DNA of 64,000 nucleotides from NCBI GenBank assembly GCA_021824175.1, contig JAKALP010000002.1, forward strand, positions 174,005-238,004, in the 5' to 3' direction. Position numbers and translations under genes: made by a program. Source of the stretch: Deltaproteobacteria bacterium (GTDB lineage: Bacteria > Desulfobacterota > Desulfobacteria > Desulfobacterales > Desulfosarcinaceae). Below are positions 22,898-32,179 of this stretch, piece by piece. Below the pieces are notes generated by a model. It was given only the letters and a program-made list of their open reading frames with translations, was not told the DNA's origin and searched no databases. Positions within the stretch are counted from its first letter, which is position 1. Each line of letters opens with the position of its first letter.

Positions 22898-23338
22898 ATG
22901 ACCAACACCGGCTTCGATCAAATGCTCAAATTCTACCTCAGCGCGGAAAGCCGGAAGAAATATGACAATATCTATCGACTTCTATTTGCCCAGGATGGCT
23001 TTCGGCCCTACGTCAAAGAGTGGCCGGCCATGGAACAGCTCTTGATAGCCCGCCTGTGGGAAGAGATGGTGGCGACTCAAAACGCTGAACTGATAGACCT
23101 CTATCAAGAGATATTGCAATTGCGGACCAGTGAAGCGCCGGTGGATTTTCAAATCGATCTTCATCTGCCGATGCTGACCTTTACTTTGGAAAAAGGTGCG
23201 GTCAGCGCCCGCTTTTTCTCCACCATTACCACCCTGGGAACGCCCCTGGATCTGACCACCCAGGAACTGCGCATAGAGTCCCTGTTTCCGGCCGATGAAG
23301 AAACCAAGCAGTTGTTTCCGATGATCGCTGCGGTTTGA
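22898..23338 (+). CDS. Stand-alone MmyB-like ligand-binding domain
   Basis: 146 residues. The C-terminal half (ARFFSTITTLGTPLDLTTQE, then ELRIESLFPADEET) matches the end of MmyB-like XRE regulators, whose C-terminal PAS-like domain binds a fatty-acid-like ligand. The helix-turn-helix that normally precedes it is absent, and there is no room for it upstream (78 bases to the divergent gene). It may be a truncated regulator, or a free sensor that acts on another protein. The ribosome site is weak. I infer the family from the pattern of the last 60 residues. Confidence 0.6.
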   Translation: MTNTGFDQMLKFYLSAESRKKYDNIYRLLFAQDGFRPYVKEWPAMEQLLIARLWEEMVATQNAELIDLYQEILQLRTSEAPVDFQIDLHLPMLTFTLEKGAVSARFFSTITTLGTPLDLTTQELRIESLFPADEETKQLFPMIAAV

Positions 23339-23428
23339 TATCAGTAGTCGCCCGCCGATATTACATGCCGTGTCATATTTCTTCCGGATCCACACCCCAC
23401 ATGAATTGTAATTACTTCTGCTTCGGGC

Positions 23429-23575
23429 TTACGGTTGCGCGGCGGCCGCGAGATAAGCGGCCGGCAGGATAACCACTTCGCCGGGAAACGGAAAGAAAGA
23501 AGACTCCAGGGCCATGAGCATCACGATGCCCGCATATCCCCACTGGCCGATGGTATTTGCCAGCAGACGATCCAT
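23429..23575 (-). pseudogene. DedA-family protein, N-terminal fragment
   Basis: A 48-residue reading frame starts [16 protein letters not shown] and contains [19 protein letters not shown], the typical N-terminal motif of DedA (SNARE-associated/VTT) membrane proteins, which normally exceed 190 residues. It ends at a TAA right after AYLAAAAQP, and I see no continuation downstream. It looks like the remnant of a disrupted gene. The rest of the 311-base gap before the RND gene holds nothing else I can support. Confidence 0.7.
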
Positions 23576-23649
23576 TGGTGAACCATTGGATTCTCCCTTC
23601 AGATCCGGAGGACTTAGCTAAGATACAGAGCGGACTCATAGGCTTCGAT

Positions 23650-26600
23650 TCAGTCTTTGCGGATGCGGGCCAGGGTCTGGTAAATCAGCGGCAGCACCAT
23701 CGTGACCAGCGGTGTTTGCACCAGCAGCCCCGCGATGATGGCCACGGCCAGGGGCTGCTGCATCTGGGAGCCCTGGCCGATGGCCAGGGCCAGTGGCAGC
23801 AGCGCCAGAATGGCCGCCAGGGTGGTCATGGTGATCGGGCGCAGGCGGTTGACCCCGGCCTGGACCAGGGCCTGCTGCCTTTCCACTCCCTGGCGCACCA
23901 GTTCGTGATATTCGGAGAAGTAGAAGATCGACACCTCGGTCACGATGCCCACGATCATGGTCATACCCATCATGGCCGTGATGTTCAACTCGATGCCGGT
24001 GATCCACAACCCGATAAAGACCGCCCCCGTGGCGATCAACGGCATCACCAGGATGGCGATGGCCGCGGCGAACTCCTCGTAGAGGAACAACAGGAGCAGG
24101 AAAACCAGCCCCAGGGCCGCGGCAAAAACAGCCATGAGCCCCCGGAAGGCGAGCTGCTGCTGTTGGTACAGTCCGCCGAGTTCATAATAGACCGTGGCCG
24201 GCAGCAAGCCCGGCCGGGCCAGGGCTTGTTTGACGTCCCGGATGGTGGAGCCCATGTCGCGGCCGCTGATACGACCGGTCACCGCGATCATGCGCTTGAG
24301 GTTCTCGCGGGTGATCTGCGGCTGGCCGACAATGGTCTCGATCTGCGCGATGCGCTTCAAGGCAAAGAGATGCCCGTCGGGCGCGCGCAGCTGCATGTGG
24401 CCCAGGTCCGCGGCGGTTTGGCGCACGCTATCGGGCGTCCAGACCCGCACCCCGACCATCTTGACGCCCTCCTGCAGCTGGGTGGTCACGACCCCGCTGG
24501 TCCAGGCCTGCAGCTGTTCGGTGACCGAAGCCGGGTCCACCCCTTCCAGGGCGGCCTTTTCGCGGTCGACGCGCACGTTGAGCGCATCGCCCGCCAGCAC
24601 GATGCCGTCCTTGACGTCGACCACGCCTCGAATGCCCTGGATGGCCTCCGCTACCTGGGGGGCAATCCGCATCAGCTCCTTGTAATTGTCGCTGTAGAGT
24701 TTGACCTCGATGGGCTGCGGCACGGCGGTCAGGTCGCCGATCAAATCCTCCATCAGCAGGATCAGCTCGGTATCCAGGCCGGGCACCTTTTGATCGATTT
24801 CGGTTCGGATCTCATCCATCACCTGGTCGATGGGGGGCCGGGGCATGGGTTTGAGCCGCACGAAGAAATCGCCTTCGTTGGATTCACCCAGACTGCCGCC
24901 CAGGCCGCCGCCGGTGCGTTTGGAGTAGGTTTGCACCGCGGGATTGGCGGCCAGGATGGCTTCGATCTGGTTGACCAGCCGGTCGGTTTCATCCAGCGAG
25001 GTGCCGGGCGGTGACAGGAAGTCGAGCACGAAGCCGCCTTCATCCATATGGGGCATGAAGCCCGAGCCCACCTGCCGGTAGGCGATATAGGCCGCGGCCA
25101 GAAAGGGCACGACGGCCAGCAGGATCAGCACCGGGCGCCGCACCAGGCGCTGCATCAGGCCCTGATAACCGTGCTGGATGTGCCGGAACACCAGCCCGCT
25201 GTCGTCGCGCAGGGCGTCTTTGCCGCTGAGCAGATGCTCGGAGAGCAGCGGCACGGCCAGCCAGGCGAGCAGGTAGGAGATCACCAGCGAACTGGCCATG
25301 GTCAGCGACAGGGCTTTGAAAAACGCACCCGTCACACCGGTGAGAAACGCCAGGGGCGCGAAGATGATCACCGTGGCCATGGAAGAGCCGGTCAGCGGCT
25401 TGGTGAATTCGATGGCCGCTTCCCGGATGGACAGAACGATTACGCTGTCATTGGCCTTGTGTTCGCGCAGACGGCGCACAATGTGTTCGATCATCACGAT
25501 GGCGTCATCCACGATCAGGGCCACGGCCGCGGCCATGCCGCCCAGGGTCATGATATTGAAGCTGTCGCCCAATAGATAGAGCAGCAGGACCGTGATGGCC
25601 AGGGCCGCGGGCACGCTGAGCATCGCCACCAGGGTGATTTTGACGCTGCGCAGAAAGATGAACAGCACCAGGGCCGCCAGCAGCACGCCGATCAGGATCG
25701 CATCCCGCACGCTGGCGGCGGCCGCGGTCACCAGCTGACTCTGGTCGTACCAGTTGGCGATCTGCACACCTTCAGGCAGGTTCCGGTGGTACTCGGCCAG
25801 GCGGGCCCGCACATCCTTGACGATCTGGACGGTATTGGCCGTGGGCTGCTGGTAGACCATGACCAGCACAGCCTGTTTGCCGTCCGCCGACACTTTGAGC
25901 CAGTGGGGTTTATCGGAAGCATACACCCGGGCGATGTCTTCCAGCCGCACCAGGCCGTTTTCGCCGCTGCGCAGAATGGTGCTGTGGATGTCCTTCAGGC
26001 CGCGGATGCGGGTATCGGACATGGTCAGATAGAGCTTGTAGTGGTCTTCGATACGGCCCACCGACTCCAGCACATTGGCCGCGCTGAGGGCCTGGGCCAC
26101 ATCCGACAGGGCCAGGCCGAAAGCGTCGAGTTTTAGCGGATCCACTTCGACCCGGTACTCCAGGGTCTGGCCGCCCATGACGCGCACCCGGGCCACGCCG
26201 TTGATGGCGGAAAGCAGGGGCAGCAGCTGTTGCTCGCCGACATCGCGCAGGGTGACCTGGCTGAGGGTGCTCGATGTCAGGCTGTAGGCAGCCATGGGGA
26301 AAACCGTGGGGTCCATGCGCCGCACCATGAACGTGGTGCCGGCGGGCAGATCGGGCAGGATCTGGTTGACGGCCGAGTTGACCTGCAGCAGGGCCGCGCC
26401 CATATCGTTGCCCCACTGGAAATTGATTGAAATTTCGGCGTTGCCGCGGGTGCTGGTGGAGCGGATCGAGGCCACGCCGGGCACGGGCCGGACCGCCTGT
26501 TCGATTTTGCGCGTCACGGCGATCACCATCTGGTCCGCGGGCCGGTCGCCAGCTTCCACATTGATGGCGATGCGCGGGAAATTGACATGCGGAAAGAGGG

Positions 26601-26703
26601 AGACCGGCAGGCGCAGGGCCGTCAATGCGCCGGCCACGGCCAGAAGGACAAAAAGCGAAAGAATGGAACGGCGATGGGCCGCCGCCCAGTGTGCGATATC
26701 CAT
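23650..26703 (-). CDS. RND efflux inner-membrane pump (first pump)
   Basis: 1017 residues, a full-length resistance-nodulation-division transporter: a helix at about 12-30, large periplasmic loops, helix blocks at about 330-530 and 850-1010. The paired aspartates in ALIVDDAIVMIEH (about residue 400) are the proton-relay acids of helix 4. It is the distal gene of a five-gene operon and starts right after its adaptor. The pump takes substrates from the periplasm or membrane and drives them through the TolC-like channel. I cannot decide between metal and hydrophobic-compound export; it lacks the clear Cys/Met-rich features of CusA. Confidence 0.88.
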   Translation of the reverse strand: MDIAHWAAAHRRSILSLFVLLAVAGALTALRLPVSLFPHVNFPRIAINVEAGDRPADQMVIAVTRKIEQAVRPVPGVASIRSTSTRGNAEISINFQWGNDMGAALLQVNSAVNQILPDLPAGTTFMVRRMDPTVFPMAAYSLTSSTLSQVTLRDVGEQQLLPLLSAINGVARVRVMGGQTLEYRVEVDPLKLDAFGLALSDVAQALSAANVLESVGRIEDHYKLYLTMSDTRIRGLKDIHSTILRSGENGLVRLEDIARVYASDKPHWLKVSADGKQAVLVMVYQQPTANTVQIVKDVRARLAEYHRNLPEGVQIANWYDQSQLVTAAAASVRDAILIGVLLAALVLFIFLRSVKITLVAMLSVPAALAITVLLLYLLGDSFNIMTLGGMAAAVALIVDDAIVMIEHIVRRLREHKANDSVIVLSIREAAIEFTKPLTGSSMATVIIFAPLAFLTGVTGAFFKALSLTMASSLVISYLLAWLAVPLLSEHLLSGKDALRDDSGLVFRHIQHGYQGLMQRLVRRPVLILLAVVPFLAAAYIAYRQVGSGFMPHMDEGGFVLDFLSPPGTSLDETDRLVNQIEAILAANPAVQTYSKRTGGGLGGSLGESNEGDFFVRLKPMPRPPIDQVMDEIRTEIDQKVPGLDTELILLMEDLIGDLTAVPQPIEVKLYSDNYKELMRIAPQVAEAIQGIRGVVDVKDGIVLAGDALNVRVDREKAALEGVDPASVTEQLQAWTSGVVTTQLQEGVKMVGVRVWTPDSVRQTAADLGHMQLRAPDGHLFALKRIAQIETIVGQPQITRENLKRMIAVTGRISGRDMGSTIRDVKQALARPGLLPATVYYELGGLYQQQQLAFRGLMAVFAAALGLVFLLLLFLYEEFAAAIAILVMPLIATGAVFIGLWITGIELNITAMMGMTMIVGIVTEVSIFYFSEYHELVRQGVERQQALVQAGVNRLRPITMTTLAAILALLPLALAIGQGSQMQQPLAVAIIAGLLVQTPLVTMVLPLIYQTLARIRKD

Positions 26704-27732
26704 CTATTTTCCCTCCCGGACCGCTATGCCGTCGCTGAGTTCATAGTTGCCGACGCTGACCACGCTCTCGCCGGCTTTCAGGCCGCTGGTGATCTCGATG
26801 CATTGATCACTCTTCCAGCCGGTGGTGACGGCCACGCGCGCGGCCTTGCCATTTTCTACCCGGAAGACGTAGGCCCCCTGTTGATCCTCCAGCACGGCGC
26901 TGCGGGGGACGGTCAGACCGGTTCGGGCGGCAATCTGGATGGCGGCCGATAGACTGCCACCGATCACCAGCCCGTCGGTCTGGTCGGCCGGAATGGGCAC
27001 CAGGGCATCCACCAGGCGGGTGGCGGGATTGATGATGGCGTGAATGTCGCCCATTTGACTGTCAATGACATCTTCCCGGCCAAAGACCGACCGCAGTTTC
27101 ACGGGGGCACCGGGTTTAATGGCGCGGATATCTTCGGGTTCCACACCCACCCTGGCCACCAGCCGGTTGCCCACGGCGATCTCCACCACCGGCGTGCCGG
27201 CCTGCAGGCGGTCCCCCTGTTTGGCGCCGATTCCGGTGATAATGCCGGCCGTGAGGGCGGTGACTTTGTTCATGGCGCTGTTCTGGCCCTGGGCTTCCAG
27301 CGACTGCAGGCTGGCCTGGGCGTCGCGCAGGGCATTGCGGGCGGCATCCACCTGGGTGTTGGTGGTGAGCCGCTCCTGCATGAGGCGCTGCTGGCGGGCC
27401 AGTTCGCTCTGGGCGTAGTCCACGGCCCCGCGGGCCTTCAAATACTCCATATGGGCCACAGGTGAAGTGGCCAGCTCCAGGAGAAGCTGCCCGCGGGTGA
27501 CCCGCTGTCCGGGACTGACGGCCACGCGCGTCACCAGGGCGTCATGCAGCACGGAGATGGCTTGCACGCTGTCCGGATCGGCCTCGACCTGGCCGTAGAC
27601 CGTCAAAATGTCTTCGATGGGCTGTTCGGCGACTTTGGCCTCTTGGATCAGCACCGAGGGTTCCTGGGCTCGGGCTGCCGAACAAATCAGCACCAGTGAC
27701 AGGGCGCAAACGATCGTGGTTGCTCGCTTCAT
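26704..27732 (-). CDS. Periplasmic adaptor (membrane fusion protein) for first RND pump
   Basis: 342 residues with a signal peptide (MKRATTIVCALSLVLICSAARA). A beta-barrel and lipoyl-like part flank a helical hairpin (about 90-150, with YAQSELARQQRLMQERL). The ending VVSVGNYELSDGIAV is typical of RND adaptors. The stop is one base from the pump start, and the start lies two bases after the TolC-like gene. It links the RND pump to the outer-membrane channel. Short adaptors of this kind usually serve metal or small hydrophobic exporters, but the substrate is unknown. Confidence 0.85.
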   Translation of the reverse strand: MKRATTIVCALSLVLICSAARAQEPSVLIQEAKVAEQPIEDILTVYGQVEADPDSVQAISVLHDALVTRVAVSPGQRVTRGQLLLELATSPVAHMEYLKARGAVDYAQSELARQQRLMQERLTTNTQVDAARNALRDAQASLQSLEAQGQNSAMNKVTALTAGIITGIGAKQGDRLQAGTPVVEIAVGNRLVARVGVEPEDIRAIKPGAPVKLRSVFGREDVIDSQMGDIHAIINPATRLVDALVPIPADQTDGLVIGGSLSAAIQIAARTGLTVPRSAVLEDQQGAYVFRVENGKAARVAVTTGWKSDQCIEITSGLKAGESVVSVGNYELSDGIAVREGK

Positions 27733-27734
27733 GC

Positions 27735-29105
27735 TTATTTACCTCCTTGGTGTGGACTCCCCGAGGGGCCGCCCTCCGCGGGCAGCGCCAGCAAGGTCTG
27801 CAGGGCAATGAGATTGGTGCGCTGGGTCTGAGTCAGATCGATCTGTTCCAGACGCTTGTCGACCCAGGTGTTTTCCATATTCAGAAAGGTGACGGCATCG
27901 ATGTCGCCGTGCTGGTAAGCCTCGCGCCCGCGGTCCACCAGGTTTTTCAACACAGGCACATATTCATCGAGCTGCGCCAGCTGATCCGCCACCAACCCCT
28001 GGAGTTGCATCAGGCGGTCAACGTCAATGGCGGCCTGATCCAGACGGGCCTGGTATTCGGTGCCCAACTGTTCGCGCGTGGCCCGTTCGATGGCGATGTT
28101 GCCGCGGTTGCCCGAAAACAGGGGCAGGGCCAGGTTGATACTGAATCCGACGGTGTTGACGTCGCTCGTATCGCGCGCCCGGTTGATGCCGATGCTCAAA
28201 GAGGGAAACTGCGACAAGATGGCGGCGCGCACCTTGGCTTCCTGGCTGCGGTAACCGGCCTGCAGGGCCAGCAGGTCGGGGCGCCGTTGGGGCATTGTTT
28301 GAAGCGCCCCTTGCCACACACCGGCCGCCGGCAGGGGCGGCAGCGAGGGCAAATGAACCGTCAGGGGCGCATCGGCCGCCAGGCCGAGCAACAGGTTGAG
28401 TTCATGGCGGGTATCGTTGAGGGTCTGCCGCAGCCGGCTGATGCGGCTCAGCGTATCGAGCAGAGCGGTCAGGTCCGTGCCGGCCACGCCCAGGGTGACA
28501 TCGCCGCGCGCCACGGCCCCGCTCGAATTGCGGTAGCGTTGGGCATATAAATCCCGCATCTGTTCCAGCAAGGCGACCTGCCGCTGCTGGCTCGCCAGGT
28601 TCACCGCCAGCACGCGGGCGCGCTGGCTCACCTGCCACTCCTGCCACAGCAGCTCCAGGCCGGCCTGGGCTTGGGCTTCCTGGGCGCTGTCCAGGCGCGC
28701 GCCGCGGTTGATCAGCGGAATGATATCGTAGCCCAGCCCGATGCCATAGGCATCCACCGTGCTCGCCGCATCGCTGGTGGGATGATCGAGACTGGCCGAC
28801 AATTGGGGATCGGGCAGCAATCCGGCGGCATACAGCTCGGCGCCCTTGATGCCCAGCCGGGCGCGCCGGGCTTTGAGATCCGGATTGTTGCCCACGGCGT
28901 AAACAGCCACTTCGTCGAGGCTCAGGACAGCGCCGGTCGTGCCGGAGGATGATTGCGCCTGCTGTTTCAGCTGTTCCACGCCGGGTGCCAGGTCAGTGGC
29001 CGAAGGCAATGGTTTGGGGTGATAGGTGGCGCAGCCGCCGAACAACAAGACGAGCAGCACAATGGCTGTGTGACCTCGATGGGTTGGTTTGGAATAAGGC
29101 TTCAT
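27735..29105 (-). CDS. TolC-like outer-membrane channel protein
   Basis: 456 residues. The N-terminus has a signal sequence with a lipobox-like LLFGGCATYHP, so a lipoprotein like CusC or OprM is likely. Two repeats with long alpha-helices (residues about 60-250 and 260-450) match the OEP family. It sits in the middle of the operon, overlapping the second RND gene by 4 bases and two bases before the adaptor of the first. It is the only outer-membrane component in the operon, so both pumps probably share it. Confidence 0.87.
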   Translation of the reverse strand: MKPYSKPTHRGHTAIVLLVLLFGGCATYHPKPLPSATDLAPGVEQLKQQAQSSSGTTGAVLSLDEVAVYAVGNNPDLKARRARLGIKGAELYAAGLLPDPQLSASLDHPTSDAASTVDAYGIGLGYDIIPLINRGARLDSAQEAQAQAGLELLWQEWQVSQRARVLAVNLASQQRQVALLEQMRDLYAQRYRNSSGAVARGDVTLGVAGTDLTALLDTLSRISRLRQTLNDTRHELNLLLGLAADAPLTVHLPSLPPLPAAGVWQGALQTMPQRRPDLLALQAGYRSQEAKVRAAILSQFPSLSIGINRARDTSDVNTVGFSINLALPLFSGNRGNIAIERATREQLGTEYQARLDQAAIDVDRLMQLQGLVADQLAQLDEYVPVLKNLVDRGREAYQHGDIDAVTFLNMENTWVDKRLEQIDLTQTQRTNLIALQTLLALPAEGGPSGSPHQGGK

Positions 29106-32100
29106 GCCGACCTCTCAGCTATGGGGTTCGAAAGATGATGCGGTTTGCGCCAATGAACATACAGTGCGGGAATCAGGTTGGTGCTGAGCAGCGCGCTCCA
29201 GAGAATGCCGCCGCCGATGACCACGGCCAGCCCTTGCTCGGGCGCCGCCCCTTGTCCCCACCCCAGGGCCGTCGGCAGCAGGCCGAGGATGGCCGTGAGC
29301 GTGGTGAGCACAATGGGACGGAATCGGACTTGGATGGCCTGCCTCACCGCGTCTTCGGCAGACACGCCGGCCGCCTCGTTGCGCCGGGCGTAATGCAGCA
29401 GCACAATGCCGTGGTTCAGGCCGATGCCCACCAGCGTAAGAAACGCCACCAGCCCAGTGGCGTTCAGCCCCACGCCGCTCAGGATCAGGGCGGCCGCGCC
29501 GCCGGTAAAGGCCAGGGGAATCTGCAACACCAGCAGCCCCGGAACCAGCAGGCGCTCAAACTGCAGGATCAGGATGCCCAGCATGAGCAGAAAGGCCGCC
29601 ATGGCCGCGATGCCGAGACCCAGGGCCGCGTTTTCAAGTTCCGGGAACAGTCCGCCGAAGCCGATGTGGTAGCCGGACGGCAGATGCATACCGGCCAGGG
29701 CCTGCTTGGCGGCGCGGATCGTAGGCCCCAGGGGTCCGGTGGGTGTGGCCAGGATTTCCAGGGCCCGGGCCCCGTCGATGTGGCGAATCTGGTTGGGCGT
29801 CGACACCAGCCGCAGGGTCGCCAGGACCCCCAACGGCGTCCACCCTTTGGTCCGGATCGGCAATTGCCCGAGTGTATGAAGCGATTGATCCGGCGCATCG
29901 GCCAGCCGCACATAGAGCGCCAGCGGGGCATTGCCTTCGGGAACCTCGGCCACCACCTCACCCGATAAAAGCGGCTTGAGCTGGGCATAGAGATCGGCCG
30001 GGGTCAGCCCATAGGCGGCCAGGGCCAATGGTTTGGGTTCAATCCGCAATTGCGTGACGGGATAGGCATCGTTATTGAAGATATCGGTCAGGGCCGGTAT
30101 GCGGCGCAGAGCGGCGGCCACCTCTTCCGACAGGGTGCGCAGCGTTTCGATCCGATTTCCGAACAACCGGATCACAAAGGGCTGGGGCAGGCCGGAGAGG
30201 CTTTCGCCGACCCGTTCAAGGGTAGGGGTTCCCATTGAAAACTGAACCCCCGTGGTTCGTGACGCTGAAAGCAATCGTTTCCCGATGCGATCCAGGTTGT
30301 TTGCGGCGATATCGGGTTTGAGCACGATCTGAATTTCACCGGCAAAAGCCGGCTCGGTGTAAGCGCTGCCGGCGGGGGAACCGATGCGGGCAAAGGTATG
30401 CGCCACGGCCGGATCATCCCGCAGCCGTTGGGTGATCTCATCAACCGCGGCTCGGGTGTTGGCCAGCGAAGTTCCCGGCGGCAGGGAAAAGCTTTCCAGC
30501 ATCACCCCTTCATTGGGAATCGGAAGAAAATGGATTGGCACCAGGACCAGGCCGGCCAGCGAAACCAGAAGCAACAGCACGCAGATCCACAGGCTCAGAC
30601 GCGGATATCGCATCACCCGGTCAAGCAGATGTCCGTTCCATTGGCGCAGGCAATCCAGCGCGCGGCCCGCCGCGGTCCGGGTTTTGCGGGGCCGGGCCTT
30701 GAAAAAGCCGATCCCCAGCGGAATCAGGCTCAACGATATCAGCAAGGAGGCCAAGAGGGCGATCGCCATGGCCAGCGCAAAGGGAATAAAGAACAGGCCC
30801 GCCAGGCCGCCGACAAAGAGGAGCGGGACAAAGACGGAAACTGTGGTCAGCGTGCCGGTGATATCCGGCCCGGCAATATCGAAAAGCCCCTGCCGGACGC
30901 CCTCCCAGTGACCGGCACCCTGTTCCCAGCGGTGATAGATGCTTTCCAGCACGATGATGGCATCGTCCGCCAGCAGTCCCACTGCCACGCTCAAGGCGCC
31001 GAGCGTCATCAAATTGAGGCTTTGGCCGAACGCATACAGCCCCGCAATTCCCATCAGAAGAGAAAAGGGGATACTCAGGGCCAGGGCCCAGATGCCCCGT
31101 CCGGCCCCCAGGACCCAAAACAATAGGCCAATGGCCAGGAGCGCGCCGATCAGCAGATTGCGCCCCAGGTCAGCGCCGATGAGGCGCACCAGATGCCCCT
31201 GGCTGTAAGTCCGCACCCATTGCACGCCCGCGGGCAGCTGAGCCAGGGTCTCTTGCAGGGTTTTGGCCACGGCCTGCGTAACCGGCAGGGTCGAGGCGCC
31301 GGGCTGCTTGAAAACGGTCAAGGCAATGCTCGGCCGCCCGTCCAGGGCAACGGCGTTATGCGTGGGTATCGGAGCCCGCACCATTCGGGCCAGAGACGCC
31401 AGCGCAATTGGTCCGCCGGGCGCGGGCACGGGAATTTGCGACAGTTCGGCAATGTGCTTGGGCAAGCTGCGCGCTTCGATGAGAATGTCCTGATGTCCCT
31501 GGGTCAGGTAACCGCCCGGCGCGAGCAGCACCTGCTTGCGGATGGCCTCGACCATGCTGGTGATGGGCACCTGGTAGCGCTGCATGGCTTCGGGATCAGG
31601 CTGCACCCACAGGGCCTCGTCGCCGGAGCCGTACACTTCCACCCGCTGAACGCCGCTCAGAGCGCGCAAGGCCGGCACCACCTGTGTGCGGATGGCGCGC
31701 TGAACTTCCATCGGGGCGGCCGCGGCCGGAATTTGGAGCGTATAGTCGGCCACCTCGTTGATGGCATTTCCCATGATTTCAGCATAGGGCTGAACAAAAG
31801 CAGGCATCTGTCCCCGGGCCCGATCCATGGCGCTGTTGACCGCCTGGAGATCCTGCTGCGGATCGGTGCCCTCGGCACAGCGAATATCCATCTGCACGGT
31901 GCCGTGCCCCATGGTCGAACGGACGCTGACCAGGTTGGGCAAGGCCAGAATACTACCTTCCAAGGGGCGCGTGATGAGCATTTCCAGCTCATTGGCCGTG
32001 GCGCCGGGTTGATGGGCAATCACGCTGATCTGGGGAAAATTGAACTGGGGCAGCACTTCAACCGGGATGTGCAAAAGGGCGTAGATCCCGTAAGCGATCA

Positions 32101-32179
32101 GGGCGCCATAGATCATTGCCCATAAGAGTGGCCGCATGAGAAAGCGCTTGGAAAAATCGGTCTGATTCATGGTCATCAA
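29102..32179 (-). CDS. RND efflux inner-membrane pump (second pump)
   Basis: 1025 residues, a second full-length RND transporter, clearly different in sequence from the first. The helix-4 acids are in GLLADDAIIVLESI (about residue 405). The N-terminus FLMRPLLWAMIYGALIAYGIY is the first helix. The last segment has LTAILGLLPTALGWGQG. It overlaps the TolC-like gene by 4 bases and its own adaptor by 4 bases. Two RND pumps in one operon can form one heteromeric pump, as MdtB-MdtC do, or two independent pumps. Each having its own adaptor favours two pumps. Confidence 0.87.
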   Translation of the reverse strand: MMTMNQTDFSKRFLMRPLLWAMIYGALIAYGIYALLHIPVEVLPQFNFPQISVIAHQPGATANELEMLITRPLEGSILALPNLVSVRSTMGHGTVQMDIRCAEGTDPQQDLQAVNSAMDRARGQMPAFVQPYAEIMGNAINEVADYTLQIPAAAAPMEVQRAIRTQVVPALRALSGVQRVEVYGSGDEALWVQPDPEAMQRYQVPITSMVEAIRKQVLLAPGGYLTQGHQDILIEARSLPKHIAELSQIPVPAPGGPIALASLARMVRAPIPTHNAVALDGRPSIALTVFKQPGASTLPVTQAVAKTLQETLAQLPAGVQWVRTYSQGHLVRLIGADLGRNLLIGALLAIGLLFWVLGAGRGIWALALSIPFSLLMGIAGLYAFGQSLNLMTLGALSVAVGLLADDAIIVLESIYHRWEQGAGHWEGVRQGLFDIAGPDITGTLTTVSVFVPLLFVGGLAGLFFIPFALAMAIALLASLLISLSLIPLGIGFFKARPRKTRTAAGRALDCLRQWNGHLLDRVMRYPRLSLWICVLLLLVSLAGLVLVPIHFLPIPNEGVMLESFSLPPGTSLANTRAAVDEITQRLRDDPAVAHTFARIGSPAGSAYTEPAFAGEIQIVLKPDIAANNLDRIGKRLLSASRTTGVQFSMGTPTLERVGESLSGLPQPFVIRLFGNRIETLRTLSEEVAAALRRIPALTDIFNNDAYPVTQLRIEPKPLALAAYGLTPADLYAQLKPLLSGEVVAEVPEGNAPLALYVRLADAPDQSLHTLGQLPIRTKGWTPLGVLATLRLVSTPNQIRHIDGARALEILATPTGPLGPTIRAAKQALAGMHLPSGYHIGFGGLFPELENAALGLGIAAMAAFLLMLGILILQFERLLVPGLLVLQIPLAFTGGAAALILSGVGLNATGLVAFLTLVGIGLNHGIVLLHYARRNEAAGVSAEDAVRQAIQVRFRPIVLTTLTAILGLLPTALGWGQGAAPEQGLAVVIGGGILWSALLSTNLIPALYVHWRKPHHLSNPIAERSA

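Noticed and set aside
23412-23639. 75-codon minus-strand frame
   Set aside because: Another minus-strand frame of the same region reads as the start of a DedA protein, which is far better supported.
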